DNA of 64,000 nt from Vicia villosa. Taxonomy: Eukaryota; Streptophyta; Magnoliopsida; Fabales; Fabaceae. Every line of letters begins with the position of its first letter. Position 1 is the stretch's first letter. Shown here piece by piece: positions 20,524-33,216 of the stretch. The DNA lies in the NCBI RefSeq assembly GCF_029867415.1, contig NC_081185.1, positions 77,101,553-77,165,552 on the forward strand. Reading direction: 5' to 3'. The notes beneath the pieces were generated by a model. The model was not told the DNA's origin and ran no database searches. It saw nothing but the letters and a program-made list of their open reading frames with translations. The translations under genes and the position numbers were made by a program.

Positions 20524-23500
20524 TTAGGAGTGCGAAAAACAGTCGAAACTTCAACAGCCGTCCAATAGTGGCGAACCCCATTGTGCACTAGGTAATTTGG
20601 CACTTTAGGCTTAAGTTAGCCTGTGGTAGGTCTTGATTTACCAACCACTATCTTTGTAACACTCAGACGATCTTCTTCTACTTTAGCAGACTGAGCGGTG
20701 TGAGCATACCCATTTCCAAGTGGAGTATGTCGGACTTTCTTTTGAGGAAACCTCCAATCTTCTGAATGGAGAGACTCGTTGTCGGAGACACTTTCGAGAT
20801 CATCCTCTTCTGTATTTTGATCTTGCTCTTCTCCCAAGATGGCATTGACTAGGTATGTAAACTCTAGATCCGTAGTCTCGGAAGGTGACTTGGGGATATA
20901 ATCCTCAATGATGACTTCACCAGATGCCGATGATGAATAGCAAGGTTTGTATATCTCTTTCGGCTGAGTAAGGTACTCATATTCAATGTTCCATCCAGTT
21001 GGAACAATGTCTTCGAGAGAGATTTTTGAACTTTCAGGAGCAGAGTATTTCACCATGTAGTCGAATTTTCCACTTGGTTCTCCTAGTGTATCCCAGGTTT
21101 CTTCAGGGATAGGAGGAACTTCTTCTGATGAACCATGACTTCTGGTGGTGAAGCTGTTAGTAACTTCGTCACTGTTTGGTTGAGTCTTACTTTCAGATCC
21201 TTTAGTTGGATAACATTAAGGTGAATCAGACTCTGTTATGGAGACGTATCCTACTTTGTGAAGATAGGATAGCCATTCCTCTTCATCGGTGTTTTCCGTA
21301 CCGATGGTATTGACTGTTTGTTGAACAGGTTGAAGAAAACCTCCACTGCGGAAAGTTTCTTGAATTGGGAGAACTACCTCAATCCCTTGAGTAGCCTTTG
21401 ATGATGTCAGAAAGAATCCAACTCCCGTTCTAATCTTGTTGTTGGTAGGAATCTCAATGTGCCCCCAACCACTGGTAGTGCCATCCTTTACAACTTGGAT
21501 TGCATCTTTGTAGGAAGAAATAGACGCTTCTTTTTCCTTTCCTTTTTCCTTGTCCAAGGAAAGTGATTGGAATTTAGTTCCAGCGACTTCTTTTGGTTCT
21601 ATGTCGGAGAATGATGATAGGCTGTTGACGATCAAATCTCGTTCTCCACATACGGTTACTAATTTGTTATTTCGTATGAACTTCAGTTTTTGATGAAGTG
21701 TTGAAGTAATTGCCCCAGCCTCATGAATCCATGGTTGACCTAGCAAACAATTGTATGCTGCTTGGATATCCATAACTTGGAAAGTGATTTTGAAAGTATG
21801 AGGTCCAATAGTTATGGGAAGATCTACTTCTCCAAAAACTGACTTCCTTGAACCGTCGAACGCCTTGACGATGACGTGACTGTCCCTTAGCGGGAAATCC
21901 TTGAAGGATAATCTTGACAATGTTGATTTGGGCATGACATTGAGGGAGGATCCATTGTCTATTAAGACTCCTGTGAGAACATCACCCATTCAGCTAACTG
22001 AGATGTTGAGTGGCAGGTTTTGGTCCACTCTTTCTTCAGGAAGATCTTCGTCACAGAAACACAGATTAGTTCTTGCGGAGATGTTGGTAACGATGTTGTT
22101 GAATTGCCCTATAGTAACACCAGGTTCTACGAAAACTTGTTCCAAAACTTTCTGTAGAGCTTCCCTATGAGATTCAGAACTCAATAGCAGGGAGAGAACA
22201 AATATCCTAGACGGAGTATGTAGCAGTTGATATACAATATTGTACTCACTCCTCTGGATTAATTTCAAGATCTCATCATTTTCTTTCGCTTAAACAACAT
22301 TGGTTGGATTATTATCTTTCTTATGTGGTGCTTCTTCCGAAGGTTTCTCCACATTTTTTGTTGTTCTGTTGAATACTCGTCCACTTCTAGTGACTCGACT
22401 CACATCAGCAATGTTAACAACAGGTGGTAATGGTATTTCCTTACCATTTTCAATGAATGTAGCATTGTACTTGTATGGTATAGCCTTGTTGGAATCATAC
22501 GGTACAGGACCTGGTAAGTATATGACTAATGGAACAACTGTTGTCTTCCTGCTGTCATACTTAACTTGCATTGGTTCAACTTGATTAATCTGAGGAGATA
22601 CGATAAAGACTTCGTCATCTTCTCTGTTGGCCAGAACTGTAATGGTATTTTCATCCATTAGTTTCTGAATGTCGTTGCGGACGCGCAAACATCCTCGTGA
22701 ATTTTTTCGAAAAATTCTGCATCTACTGTAAGGATGGAAATCCGTTCCAAAGAAGGCAAGTCCATTTAAAGTCTTATGGAACCTGACTACCGATCCTTCG
22801 AGATCTTCAACTTTGTAGATCTTGTATTCTCTTGGACATCCTTGAACCATGTTGACGTCGCAGTCAGTTTTGACTCGGATGTGTTGAATCCATCCTAAGT
22901 CCATTTGTTCTTGTAATGCAGCTTGAACTACAACACATCCTTAATTATTCTTTGGACAAATTTCACATGCGAAGTAGTCGTGAGGTGGTACGTGGCCCTA
23001 CCCAGCTTGTCTAGCGTGCATTTTGACGATATTTTCCCCTATCTGACGAATGTCGTAGATTTGAATGACATTGGGGTATTGATCTATCAGATTCACTGAA
23101 GCTTCTTTATGTTGCGGCAAAGGATTTGCTTGAACGTTAGGATTAGTATCTTTGAAGGATAGCATTCCGCTCTTTACTAATCTTTGGATGTCGATCTTGA
23201 AATTGAGACAGCTCTCAATGTTGTGACCTGGTGCCCCTTGATGGTAAGGACAAGATTGGACAGCCTTAAACCAAGGTGATGATTCATTTGCGAGATTTGG
23301 AGGACTCTTTGTCTGAATGAGTCCTTTTTCCAGTAGAGTTGGAAACAATTCTGCATACGGCATTGGTACGGGGTCAAAGGGAGGATACCTTTGTGCCCGA
23401 TTGTTGTTGAAATTTGGAGGTCGAACCTGTTGCTGAGGTTGTTGTGACCTTTGTTGAAATGGTTGTTGAGAAACCTGAGGTTGATAAGCTTGCGCTGAGT

Positions 23501-24733
23501 TAACAACAGGGGTTACTGTTGCAACTTGAGGTTCAAACCTCTTTCTAGCTTTGTGCAAGACATTGTTGACCTCTTTATCCTTTTTCTTCTGGAAATAACT
23601 TCCATACTTCCTAGGACCAATATAAGATTCTGGTTCTTTGTTCAAGCGTCCTTCTCGAACTGCTTCTTCTAAACGTACGCCCATGTTTACCATCTCGGTA
23701 AAGTCACTGGGGGCACTAGCAACCATTCGTCCGTAGTAAAATGGACTCAAAGTCTTGAGATAGATTTTTGTCGTTTCTTTCTCTTCAAGTGGTGGACAGA
23801 TCTGAGCAGCAACTTCACGCCATCTCTGAGCGTATTCCTTGAAGCTCTCTTTATCCTTTTGAGTCATGGCCCGAAGTTGATCTCTGTCGGGAGCCATATC
23901 TAGATTGTACTTATACTGTTTGACGAAGGCCTCTCCGAGGTCTCGAAAAGTACAAATCTCTGAACTGTCCAAGTTCATGTACCATTTGAGTGCAGCACCA
24001 GTTAGGCTGTCTTGAAAATAATGAATGAGCAATTGTTGATTATTAGTCTGAGTTGACATCCTTCGAGCGTACATCACGAGATTACTTGTGGGCATGAATT
24101 CCCTTTGTACTTCTCGAATTCTGGTACTTTGAATTTGTGAGGAATCTTAACATTTGGAACCAGACAGAAGACTGCAGCGTTCTTTCCAAATAGATCTTGT
24201 CCTCGGAGAGTCTTGAGTTCCTTCTGCATTTGCAGAAACTGTTCCTGGAACTCGTCCAATCTTTCATGCAGGCCAGCGTCCTCATTGGGAGCGTGATGAT
24301 ACACTTGTCCGCCTGGTAGAGGAAAAGTATGCACAATCGGCTGTGGAGAAGCCATGACAGCAGATCTTGGTATCTCAGCGTTCTGTTGCGTGAAACCCAT
24401 TGCCGTTGCTCTTGGAACTTCAATTTCCAGAGGTCTGTAACCCTCTAGTGGATCCATATCCATTGTAACTCTTGTGACTTCAGAAACTGGGGATATGTAC
24501 CCATCTGGAATAAAGTTATACGGCATGCCCCAAGGTCGGTTGGGCGGCATGGTATACTAAGGAATAGGAGTAGAAACAATCTCGGAAACCATAGTCCTTT
24601 TTGGTTCTTCTGGTGGAGGTTGTCTTTGTGCAACCACCAGGGCTTCTACCATACTATTGAGCCTGTCAACAGCTTCCTTGAGAGTAGTAACCTCTTCCCT
24701 GAGTTCTCCATTCTCTTGCTCTAAGTCGTCCAT
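20524..24733 (-). pseudogene. gag-pro: Ogre gag-protease ORF (minus-strand copy)
   Basis: The start is taken at ATG 24733 (MDDLEQENGELREEV, a coiled coil), by alignment with the plus-strand Ogre. The capsid-like region (24070-23600) has FQDSLTGAALKWYMNLD and FVKQYKYN. A Gln-rich stretch follows, then a zinc-knuckle-like CPYHQGAPGHNIESC. The protease domain near 21960 has DNGSSLNVMP, that is D-N-G where the other copy has D-T-G, and lies before the C-terminal linker that ends at the intron donor 20523. Stops occur at 24557-24559, 22998-23000, 22941-22943, 22290-22292, 21990-21992, 21216-21218 and 20616-20618, and a one-base deletion near 24088 shifts the frame. Gag packages the RNA and protease cleaves the polyprotein. 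The copy is clearly dead. Confidence 0.88.
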
Positions 24734-25018
24734 TCTTTTCTTACGACTTGAACGAGTGTTGTACAATGAGACAGCTTGAATGCCTTTGTTCACCTCCTTC
24801 TCCTCCTCTCTTTTTAGAGAAAGGAAAGTGACGATTAGATCCGCGACAATTCTCGTGTCAGTGCTTACGACTAAAGTGATGCATGCAATTAAATTAATGT
24901 TTTTCAAGGAAACACCATAATTACGTTATGAAACATCAAACTTTTTATTGATTAAGCGAAAACGCTGTTTTTTACACACTTTAAAAAGGGAAATACAGAG
25001 AAACAAAGAGAAAGGACT

Positions 25019-26497
25019 CTAAAACTTTGACGAAGAGCCGACTTCACGTTCTAACATCTTCTTCTGTTTCTTGAGCTGAGCGTTCTCTGACGTGAGCTGA
25101 TCGATGATCCAGGAAGCAGGAGGGATATGATGAGAAAGTGACGATTGTGTCACTTGTCGATCGAGTACTTCAAGTAACTCATCCTTCCTTCTTAGGATGT
25201 TTTGAATCTCAACATTTTCCGTGTTGACGATTCGATACTTGTTCCTCCAAGCATTCCTTTCTGGGCATACTTTGTTTAATGCCGCTTGTAGTTTCTCAAC
25301 ATTGGTGGAGAAAAGGAAGATTGGTTCCCTTAGGGGAATAGGTTCTTGACACTAATAAGGCATCCTGAGCTTGAATTCTCTGACGCGTACCCATTGTAGG
25401 TAAGGATCCAGGGAGATGCAAAGATGTTTTCCTAACAATCTTCTCCCTTTGCTGTGAATAAGATGTCAGGCTTGGACGATTTCCTTTTTCAGCATGTTGC
25501 CATGATCGTCGATGTTCTTGAAGAACAGACCCTCCAATTGAATACTACTTGGTATATTTTTCATGGGATAGCCGTATTGACAACGGGCCAAAGCTAGATT
25601 ATAACTGATTCCTCCCTTAGTTCCAATAAGGGGTACGTTGCGATAACTTCTGCAACTGAAGATGATCTTGGTTTCGTCGTTGTCAGGACTACACCAATCA
25701 ATGTCCGAATGAGTGAGGGACATGATTTTATGTGACCAGTGAAGGCCATCCCTCATGTTCCAGAAAGTGCTAGACTTTGGCAGGTGCGAGACGAACCATT
25801 CGTATAACAACGGTACACAGCATGTGATTAATCCTCCTCGCTGCAGGTTTCTTGAATGCACAGAGTGGTAAGCATCCGCAATCAAGGTTGGAACTGGATT
25901 TCCAATTAAGAAGATCTTAATTGCATTGATGTCGACGAAGTTGTCAATGTTAGGAAACAAAAACAATCCGTAGATAAGCAATGCCAAGATGTCCTCAAAA
26001 GCACTCATATCTTGGATGCTGACGAAGTACCCAGCTTGATCCAATAGGAACTTGGAGGGAAATCCTTGAATTCCTCCTTTACTCACCATATGAGTTCTGA
26101 TGTTGACTACGTTCAAGGGAGTAGTTGCTGCGATGATAATGTCGTCGGGATTCTTTTCCAAACCGGAGTACGGATCTTGTGCGTACACGGGTATTCCAAC
26201 CAGACGAGAGTACTCCTCCAACGTAGGCATGAGTTGATAATCTGGAAAGGTAAAGCAGTGATACGTTGGATCGTAAAATTGTACCAAAGTGGGAAGGATC
26301 CCATCCACAATATTGGTATTGAGAAGAGGCAGAAGTTTTCCATACTTCTCCTTGAAAGCCTGGGGGTTGACCACCCGTTTTCTGAGCTTTTCCAATTCCT
26401 CGACCTTATGAATCTTGAAGGTGTACTTCCTAGCTCTCTTTCTTCCGTAATCCCTGGTATAGATCCTTAAGTCCTTTCTCTGTTTCTCTCTTTCACT
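25019..26497 (-). pseudogene. Ogre ORF1 (minus-strand copy), protein of unknown function
   Basis: The open frame runs from about 26497 to a stop at 25019-25021, with internal stops at 25466-25468 and about 25357. No ATG is preserved at the expected start. The N-terminal half has TLVQFYDPTYHCFTFPDYQ, ILALLIYGLFLFPN and IFLIGNPVPTL, and the C-terminal part is a Lys/Glu-rich coiled coil. Segment order and motifs match the ORF at 44921-46456. This ORF upstream of gag is the hallmark of Ogre, and its role is not established. The block resembles the plant mobile-domain style of fold only loosely by eye. Confidence 0.8.
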
Positions 26498-27225
26498 CTA
26501 TGAAGTTCAAAACGTTCGTTATTTAGTTTCCTTGAAAAACAACTCGAAAAAGACTCTTTTATTTTTTTGATGAATGCATGAATGTTCACACAAGAGTTTT
26601 TAAACAAACATGGGGTAGAAGGGTATTGTGGTCATGGAGTCACATCGCAAACCTTGCCCTAGGGTAAACTAAGGATAAGGATTTTTGTACCTATAGAACA
26701 GGTTCTAGGGGTCTCAGAGCTTTTGCTCAATCTTAAAGATACGTTGATTGGTATCTCTAAGAGAGTTTTCCCTGAGTGTAGTATCTGCGTGACAATTACT
26801 TTCGTAATCACCGCTCTACGTCCTAAGAAGGCTTTAAGTGAGGTTAATGTGTTCCTAGGTCCTCCTGGTACAAATCAGTCTCGGAATGCATTGGCGTAGT
26901 TAATCACAACCAGCCAGGCAAATCCCAAGAGTAGATTTGGGAACCAAGATTAGAGGGTCTTCACCGAGAAGACATCCTCCATCCTATCTTATGTTGCTCT
27001 CAAATCCGGGTATAGGATTTCTCACCACAAGGGGGAATCAAACCCTTTCCCGATACAGAACAAACAAAATAAACAAGTATATATGCAACAATCACATGAA
27101 ATGACACAGAGGTTAGGTAGGACCTCTCTTGTTTGAGGGGGAATTTGGCATCCCTAATTCCTCATTGGGGGCTGGACCAGCACAGGTCAACCATTGGCTT
27201 GGATGAAAAACCAAGGTTATTACTC
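26498..27225 (-). other. 5' untranslated leader of the minus-strand Ogre
   Basis: Between PBS and ORF1, about 730 bases with no ORF of note. It corresponds to 44129-44920 in the other copy and would hold packaging signals. I see no clear repeat here. Confidence 0.6.
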
Positions 27226-27243
27226 TCCCCAGCAGAGCCGCCA
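27226..27243 (-). promoter_or_regulatory. primer binding site of the minus-strand Ogre
   Basis: On the minus strand TGGCGGCTCTGCTGGGGA follows the LTR end after a GAAAAA spacer. Ogre PBSs are known to match the 3' end of tRNA-Arg. The plus-strand copy has the related TGGCGACTTCACCGGGGA at the same offset. Confidence 0.8.
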
Positions 27244-27497
27244 TTTTTCTGTGGTGTCGTTTTTTTACCTCCCTGTTTCACTTGGGAGGACGGCACGCTA
27301 GACCCTTCACGCGGAATTTGGAAGGAGAATGCGCCCGTTGCGGGATGAATTTTATTTCAGTTCTTCCTATGATAACACACGAACTTTTTAATTATCCTAC
27401 GAGGAGGAAGGGGAAAAAGATCTCAAATAAACCCTAGGAGTTTGCTAAGTGTGGGGATTCACCTAGACTAGAAATTCTGGAGTCTGGGAGGTCGGTT

Positions 27498-27546
27498 ATA
27501 CATAGGGAAGGTTTTAAGCACCCTACATATCCGTAGTACTCTACGG
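27498..27546 (-). promoter_or_regulatory. conserved double hairpin in LTR (copy 2)
   Basis: On the minus strand hairpin 1 is CCGTAG, loop AGTA, CTACGG (27546-27531). Hairpin 2 pairs ATATGTAGGG (27530-27521) with CCCTATGTAT (27507-27498) using two G-U pairs, around GGTGCTTAAAACC. Position and order equal those in the other LTRs although the stem sequences differ. Confidence 0.65.
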
Positions 27547-28099
27547 AAACCTTCTCTGTGTCTATGTGTTTGTGTTTGTTGCTGATGATTGGGAAAGTTT
27601 CTCCTTTGTGTTAGGAGAGAGGATTGAATTGAATTAAAAGACAGACAGACAGACTATTTTTGGTTTTTTAATTAGCTCGCTGAGATTCCTTGTGAATCTC
27701 ATGCCTACATATCCCTAATGGAAGTAAGAGCTTTTTGTAGTTCGGGGAACTAATTAGGGAAATTAATTGTTTTTGGTGCCTTGCTTGAAGCTCAAGGTTG
27801 AAGCTTGAATTAAATCTCTGTTTACAGTAAAGAGACATGAAGTCATCTTTACAGAGAGGTATTTCTACTATTCCACCACAAACATTAAAAAGTGACAGAA
27901 AAGCTAAGTTCGTTTCATTAAGAGAGGGACCTTACTTGGTTGATCAAGTATGCCAGTCATGTTTCTCTTGAATGAAAGATTCTCGACCAAATTAGGGAAA
28001 GTTGTACAAGTCTGGGTGTGTTGCCAGAGCATACCTTTCACGAGTCCTAAATGGGAGAATGTTTGAAATGATTGTTTATTTGAAATGATTGTTTGTTTG

Positions 28100-29600
28100 T
28101 GGTGAGATAGGAGAAATATCTCCCTATAAAGATAAGCTATGTCTATCTACTGTTTGAAAGATTTGATTTTTAGCTGGCTTGTATGAGGCCCAAGCTTGAG
28201 GCTTTTTAATTGATTTTATTGACTTTGGGAGATGACTCTAATGGAAATTATCTTAAACTAAAGGAAATTTGTGTTTTGTACAAAGCCCAGAATTGAGGCT
28301 GACTCTTAGCTGGAGAGTTGTTTATTTGATGGATTGAAGGGTTTATTTTAGTGTTCTATACAAAGCCCAGAATTGTGGCTGACTCTACCTAGGGAGACTC
28401 TATTTTGTGCCTTGTATGAAGCCCAAGGTTGTGGCTGACTCTTGCTAGGGAAGACTCTATTTTGTGCCTTGTATGAAGCCCAAGGTTGTGGCTGATTGTA
28501 GAGGAAACTGAGTATAGATGACTCTGTGGGGAAAAGATCCTGAAGGTTAGGAATCTTTTGACACAAGAAAATGTGGCTTTATCTGCCTTGTACAAAGCCC
28601 AAGGTTGTGGCTACTTGATAGTGAAGGACTCACTGGGGAGACTCTATTATCTGCCTTGTACAAAGCCCAAGGTTGTGGCTGACTCTCTAGGGGAATACCT
28701 ATGAGTAGGGTTTTGACTCTAAGAGGAGTATGTGCCTTGTACAAACCCCAAGGTTGAGGCTGACTTTTAAAATGGGGAAAGATCTACCAGTGTAGGATCT
28801 TTTGACTCAGAGGGGACTATTACTCTGTTGAGGGTTATCCTATTGTTTGGGAACTAAAGGTTGACCCTACTGAGGATTGTGCTTTTGTTAAGCAGGGATT
28901 GATGAATGAAAGACTCAGGTTTTGAAGAGTGACTCTACTGGGGATTTGTTTGGATGATTGACCTAAAGTAGACTCTACCGGGAAATTGGTTTTTATTGAC
29001 TGAGATTGACCTTAAGTGAGATTTATCTTTTAGAGGACTAATTTTGGAGGCTAACCCTTTCCAGAGGTTTTACTCTACTTGAGAGTTTATCTTTTGAAAG
29101 TTTAATTTTTGGAAGTTAACCCTATCTAGGGAATTTTGTTAAAGTGAAGGAATGAATGGAGGCTGACCCTTTCCAGGGGTTTTAGATGATGGCAGAATGA
29201 TTAACTATTTGAGACATCTTGTTTAAAGCCCAAGATTAAGGCTGACACTGACTGAGGATAGACAGATATGGAACCTAGACTCAGCTAAGGAGGAAAATTA
29301 ATGGAGATAAGGGTGACAGAGACTGTCCATGTCTCTCATTCCAAAAGGTGAACTCAATGTGAGATTGAGACATTCTTAGCTTGTTTAAAGTCTGGTTTGA
29401 AGAGTGGAAGAAACTCACCAGGATAGGCTAAAGGGTAACTAAAGACCTGTTCCTATGTTTATAAGAAACCTGATGGGTCCTTGTATACAAGCTAAAGAGG
29501 AAGCTGGGAATGCTTTTAAGAAGCGTGTGGGTCCTTGTACAAAGCCCAAGAGGAGGCTAGGAATGCTTTTAAGAAGCCTGTGGGTCCTTGTACAAAGCCC
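28100..29600. repeat. LTR-internal degenerate tandem repeat
   Basis: Repeated words TTGTACAAAGCCCAAGGTTG, GTGGCTGACTCT and GGGGAGACTCTA recur at intervals of about 60-130 bases. In the plus Ogre LTR, the related GCCTCCTCTTGGGCTTCGTAC and GCCACAAGGCTGGCTAATC repeats occupy 42760-43390. Confidence 0.75.
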
Positions 29601-30483
29601 AAGAGGAGGCTAATCGAGGGTCATTGTTATAGCACAAGAGAAAGCTATGTGGTTTTGAACTTATTTTGGCTCTAAGCAAATGGGTAAGAGGTTTCACCGG
29701 GAATAATTCCTCTTGGGTGGATGTGTCCTATTTGGGTTCTAAGGCTTTTTTCAAGATGTTTCACCGGGAATAATTCATCTTGAGGTTTAAACTAAAGATC
29801 TCTAATTAGGAAAGAGCCTTCACCGGGAAGACATTCTCAATCCTAGGCCATAGTCCTATAATATATATATATAGTTTAACTGTCCTAAGGTTGTACTCAT
29901 ACGTAGAGTGGAGGCCTTTGAAGATGTATGTACAAAGCCTTACCAGTAGCTTGGTTGTTTATTGATAATAGTAGAATGTTTATTATAAACAGTTAAAGGT
30001 TTTTGAAAATAGAAGAAGTGAATATGGACCTTAGGTCACATAGGTATCTGAAGAGTTTCACCGGGAATAATGCCCTTCAAATACCAGAAGAATGTTTTGA
30101 AAACATAGAGAGAGTTTTGTAAATACAGTTTTTGGAAATTGACAGAAAATCAACTTAATTAGAGTAAAGACAAAGTCTATACCTGATTAAGACCTAAATG
30201 ATTAGGGTTTTAACTCAAAAATATTTACAAGAGATTAGGTTTTGAAAATCAAGTGAAAATTATATTTTTAAACTATTAAAACATACTTAAAGATATGTGA
30301 TTTTAAACCTAATTAAAACATATTAAAATAATATATTTTTTATGATTTTTGGGTATATTCTCAAAATAGATATATTAAATGAGAAGTGTGTGAAAAATCA
30401 AGTAAAAATTACTTAATTTGATAGGTGAAATAATTATATGAAGTTTGTGAAGAAAATGAAGGAAAATAAGTGTAAAAAATAAG

Positions 30484-30562
30484 GTTTGGTCCTTGGAGGG
30501 TTTGAACCCACGCCCTTATGGTCACACACTCAAAATAACACCACTGGGCCAAACGCCAGTTG
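30484..30562 (-). other. tRNA-like Pol III module B in Ogre 5' LTR
   Basis: Identical to the copy at 11241-11320, including the A-box-like TGGCCCAGTGG, the B-box GGGTTCAAACCC and the following T6 run (30479-30474). Confidence 0.5.
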
Positions 30563-30639
30563 GTTATTATAACGCGCGTTCAGTTAGTTTTGTTTTCAAA
30601 ACGAGTTGAAAACTATTAAAAATAAAAGAATCAGAAAGT

Positions 30640-30716
30640 CTGGGGCGAGGGGGATTCGAACCCCAGACTATAGGCATGAGAGGACTAATAGCGCATGTGA
30701 GGCCACTAGGGCAAAC
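30640..30716 (-). other. tRNA-like Pol III module A in Ogre 5' LTR
   Basis: Same as 11398-11474 with one base difference. It has a perfect GGGGTTCGAATCCCC T-arm and an A-box-like GCCCTAGTGG upstream. It stands about 80 bases before module B in the sense direction. Confidence 0.5.
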
Positions 30717-33216
30717 GATGAATTCGTTTAGAAAACGCCTTCCACTCAAAATATAATAAACTTCAACCATGGATTTGAAATTTGCGCGCCACAGCCATGG
30801 TTGTCTTCAACCTCAAGCTCTCAAATTTTGAATTTGTGAACTTGCTCGTTTCTCAGCCAAACAGGGTAATGTAAACATGGATTTCACTCTAAATTTCCTC
30901 AAGAACTCAAATATGTAACTAACACGGATTGATATTAACTACATATAATGAATTATCTGAAAAACGTGAAGAACCCTAAAATTTGAAAATCAAATTAAAT
31001 GACCATACTGAAAGATAAATAGATGATGATAGAGGGTTTTTAATCCTCTGATGATGCTGAATGAAATGGTATCGAGTTTTAACAGAAAGAGTGCGCAAAT
31101 TAAAGAGGTGGAGTTCAAAAACTTACCTCTGAAACTGAAGGTCGTGATGATGATGGAGAGCCTCTGGCTTTGAGTGAATGATTGCAAAAGCTTCCTGGGA
31201 CCTTGATAATGCTATCTGGGCACTTAGATTGTTTGAAAACCCCTTAAATGATCTACTCGACCCATCTTGCTTGAGCTTCAAGTAGGAATTGAAGATGATG
31301 ATTCTGCACCTACAGATGAGCTGCGACCATCTGGATAGCTTCTCTACACTCCAAGGAAAGTGTTTGAATGCTTGGACTTGCTTGACACTCTCTAATTTGT
31401 TCTACAGACCTCCAACTGCTCGAGCTCCAAAATGAAAGTGACTATGGTGTTATTGCACTTACAGAAGTGATCCAGGTGCTTGGATCACCTCTAATGGACC
31501 TCCTTGAGATGTTAGAAAGCTTACTTTCAAAAGAAAAGCTCTAGTTTGAAGAATTCGATTCTTCTTGCCAAAGAACTCTTGAAAACTATAAGCAAGAGGG
31601 AGAGAAGGAGAAAGCAAGAATTAGAGTTGCTTTGGTGTGATCAATACTGAGGAATGCACTTGTATTTATAGGCAAAGAGCTCAGTACAAATTGGAGGAGT
31701 GAGCTTTCTTAGTGAGGGAGTTTTGGTTTCTTGGTCATGAAGGAATTCAAAGAATCTCCAAAATGCAATGATGGCCAAACCGAGCTATCTCCCTATCCAT
31801 TGATCTTATCTAATCTTAGGGGACATTTCTGATGCAGAGTGTGTTTCAATTGGTTGGTGAGAAGATTCCTTTGGTGATTCATCCATTTGCCATAAATTCC
31901 TAAATGTAATCATTACATAATCACATGTTCTTGTTTTGGGAATATTCTCCAATCCTTATGCCATGGTGAAATTGAATGCATGGCATCTTTACTTATGTGT
32001 TATGGGTCGTGTAGCATCAATTAGTGGAGTCATTTGCACAAGTTTGCAAAGTTTCAAAATGGTACATGACCTATAATTTCACTTCATGAGCCCAACTTTG
32101 AATCATCATAACTCTTAACTCAAAATGAATTTGGGGAAGGTTTAGCATAATTAGGAAATCCCTTATCATGTACTTCAATTCATTAGTTTTGATTTTCTTC
32201 AAAATCATTTGGGAAAATTGTGAAAAACAGGCCCAAAGTTTGAAGAAAACTAGGTTAAAATACTTAGAATTTTTCTAAGTTTTTTATGACCTATAACTTC
32301 CAAAGCTTATATATCTTAAATGATTGATCTCTTGAAAAAAGTTCCCTTGTGAGAAGTTGTTTTATTTTATGAGATCTACAACTTTCATGTTGGAAATTTT
32401 CTGAGTTGTGTAGGTGAAATTTTGAGATCCATGAACTAGGTCAAAATGCACTAGTTTGACTTTTTGTTGACTTTTTGATCCTTGATGAATTTTCTTGATT
32501 TTCTTTGGTCAAATGACTTCAATAATCATATGTTGATGATATTGATCCTTAAAAGTCATGGTTTGACCAAAAATCTTAAAAGTCAAAGGTGATCTTGTAC
32601 AGTTGACTTTTTCCAAATGAAGTGAAATCTTGGACTTTTGTGAGGAATCAAGTTCTCCTCCTCAAATGAGTGATGTGAATGGATTATATTGAGGTAGTAG
32701 AAGTTATTAATCCATGCTTTGAGTTGTGGACCCATGTCCTGATTAAAAGTCAACTGTCCAGGTGAATTAGGTCTGAAACCCTAATTATCGACCAGATGAA
32801 ATTGATGACTGTAGATCTTGAATTGAAGTACAATGCTTAGTGGATATTGTTATATGGATCATTTGAAGATGATTGAATCCTTTGAGTGATACCCTGGGGC
32901 TTTTTAGGGTTTCCCAAATGTGGTCCCTGATCTTAGTCCTTGATGGGCCCAAAACCCTAGTCTGGTGATCTGAGCAAACCTGAGCCCTGATGACTGATGT
33001 CTAATCAACATAGGTGGATAAATGAATCATTTGAGTCCCATGATTGTATTAGAGGTTATTCTCATATTGATTGATCATTTTCCTGAACTCCTTTGTCCTT
33101 GAGCACCCTCGAATGGGTATCAGATAAATAAGTGATTGCTCTGAGTACCTGTCTTGAGTTTGATGAGATGTTTGGTGGTATGACATCTCAGGGGGGGTCA
33201 AAATTAGGGTATGACA

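Larger units (their letters stand above)
10217..33216 (-). mobile_element. nearly complete minus-strand Ogre-type Ty3/gypsy element (about 23 kb)
   Basis: Read on the minus strand the order is: 5' LTR (33216-27250), PBS (27243-27226), leader, ORF1 (26497-25019), gag-protease (24733-20524), intron (20523-20196), RT-RNase H-archaeal RNase H-integrase (20195-16739), a repeat-rich 3' UTR, polypurine tract (13857-13845) and 3' LTR (13844-10217, truncated). ORF1 before gag, the intron in the pro/RT linker, the dual RNase H and the giant LTRs together define Ogre within the Tat lineage. Every ORF contains stops or frameshifts, so it is defective. Its 5' LTR edge at 33216/33217 lies inside a LINE. 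The expected second target-site copy is lost with the truncated 3' LTR end. Confidence 0.9.
27250..33216 (-). mobile_element. 5' LTR of the minus-strand Ogre (5967 bp)
   Basis: It starts TGTCATACCCTAATTTTGACC at 33216 (minus strand) and ends ...CACCACA at 27250, six bases before the PBS. Within 28100-29600 are many units of the type CTTGTACAAAGCCCAAGGTTGTGGCTGACTC, an LTR-internal degenerate repeat that also exists in the plus Ogre LTR. The LTR carries two tRNA-like modules and a double hairpin near its 3' end. Small ORFs inside are not genes. Confidence 0.88.
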
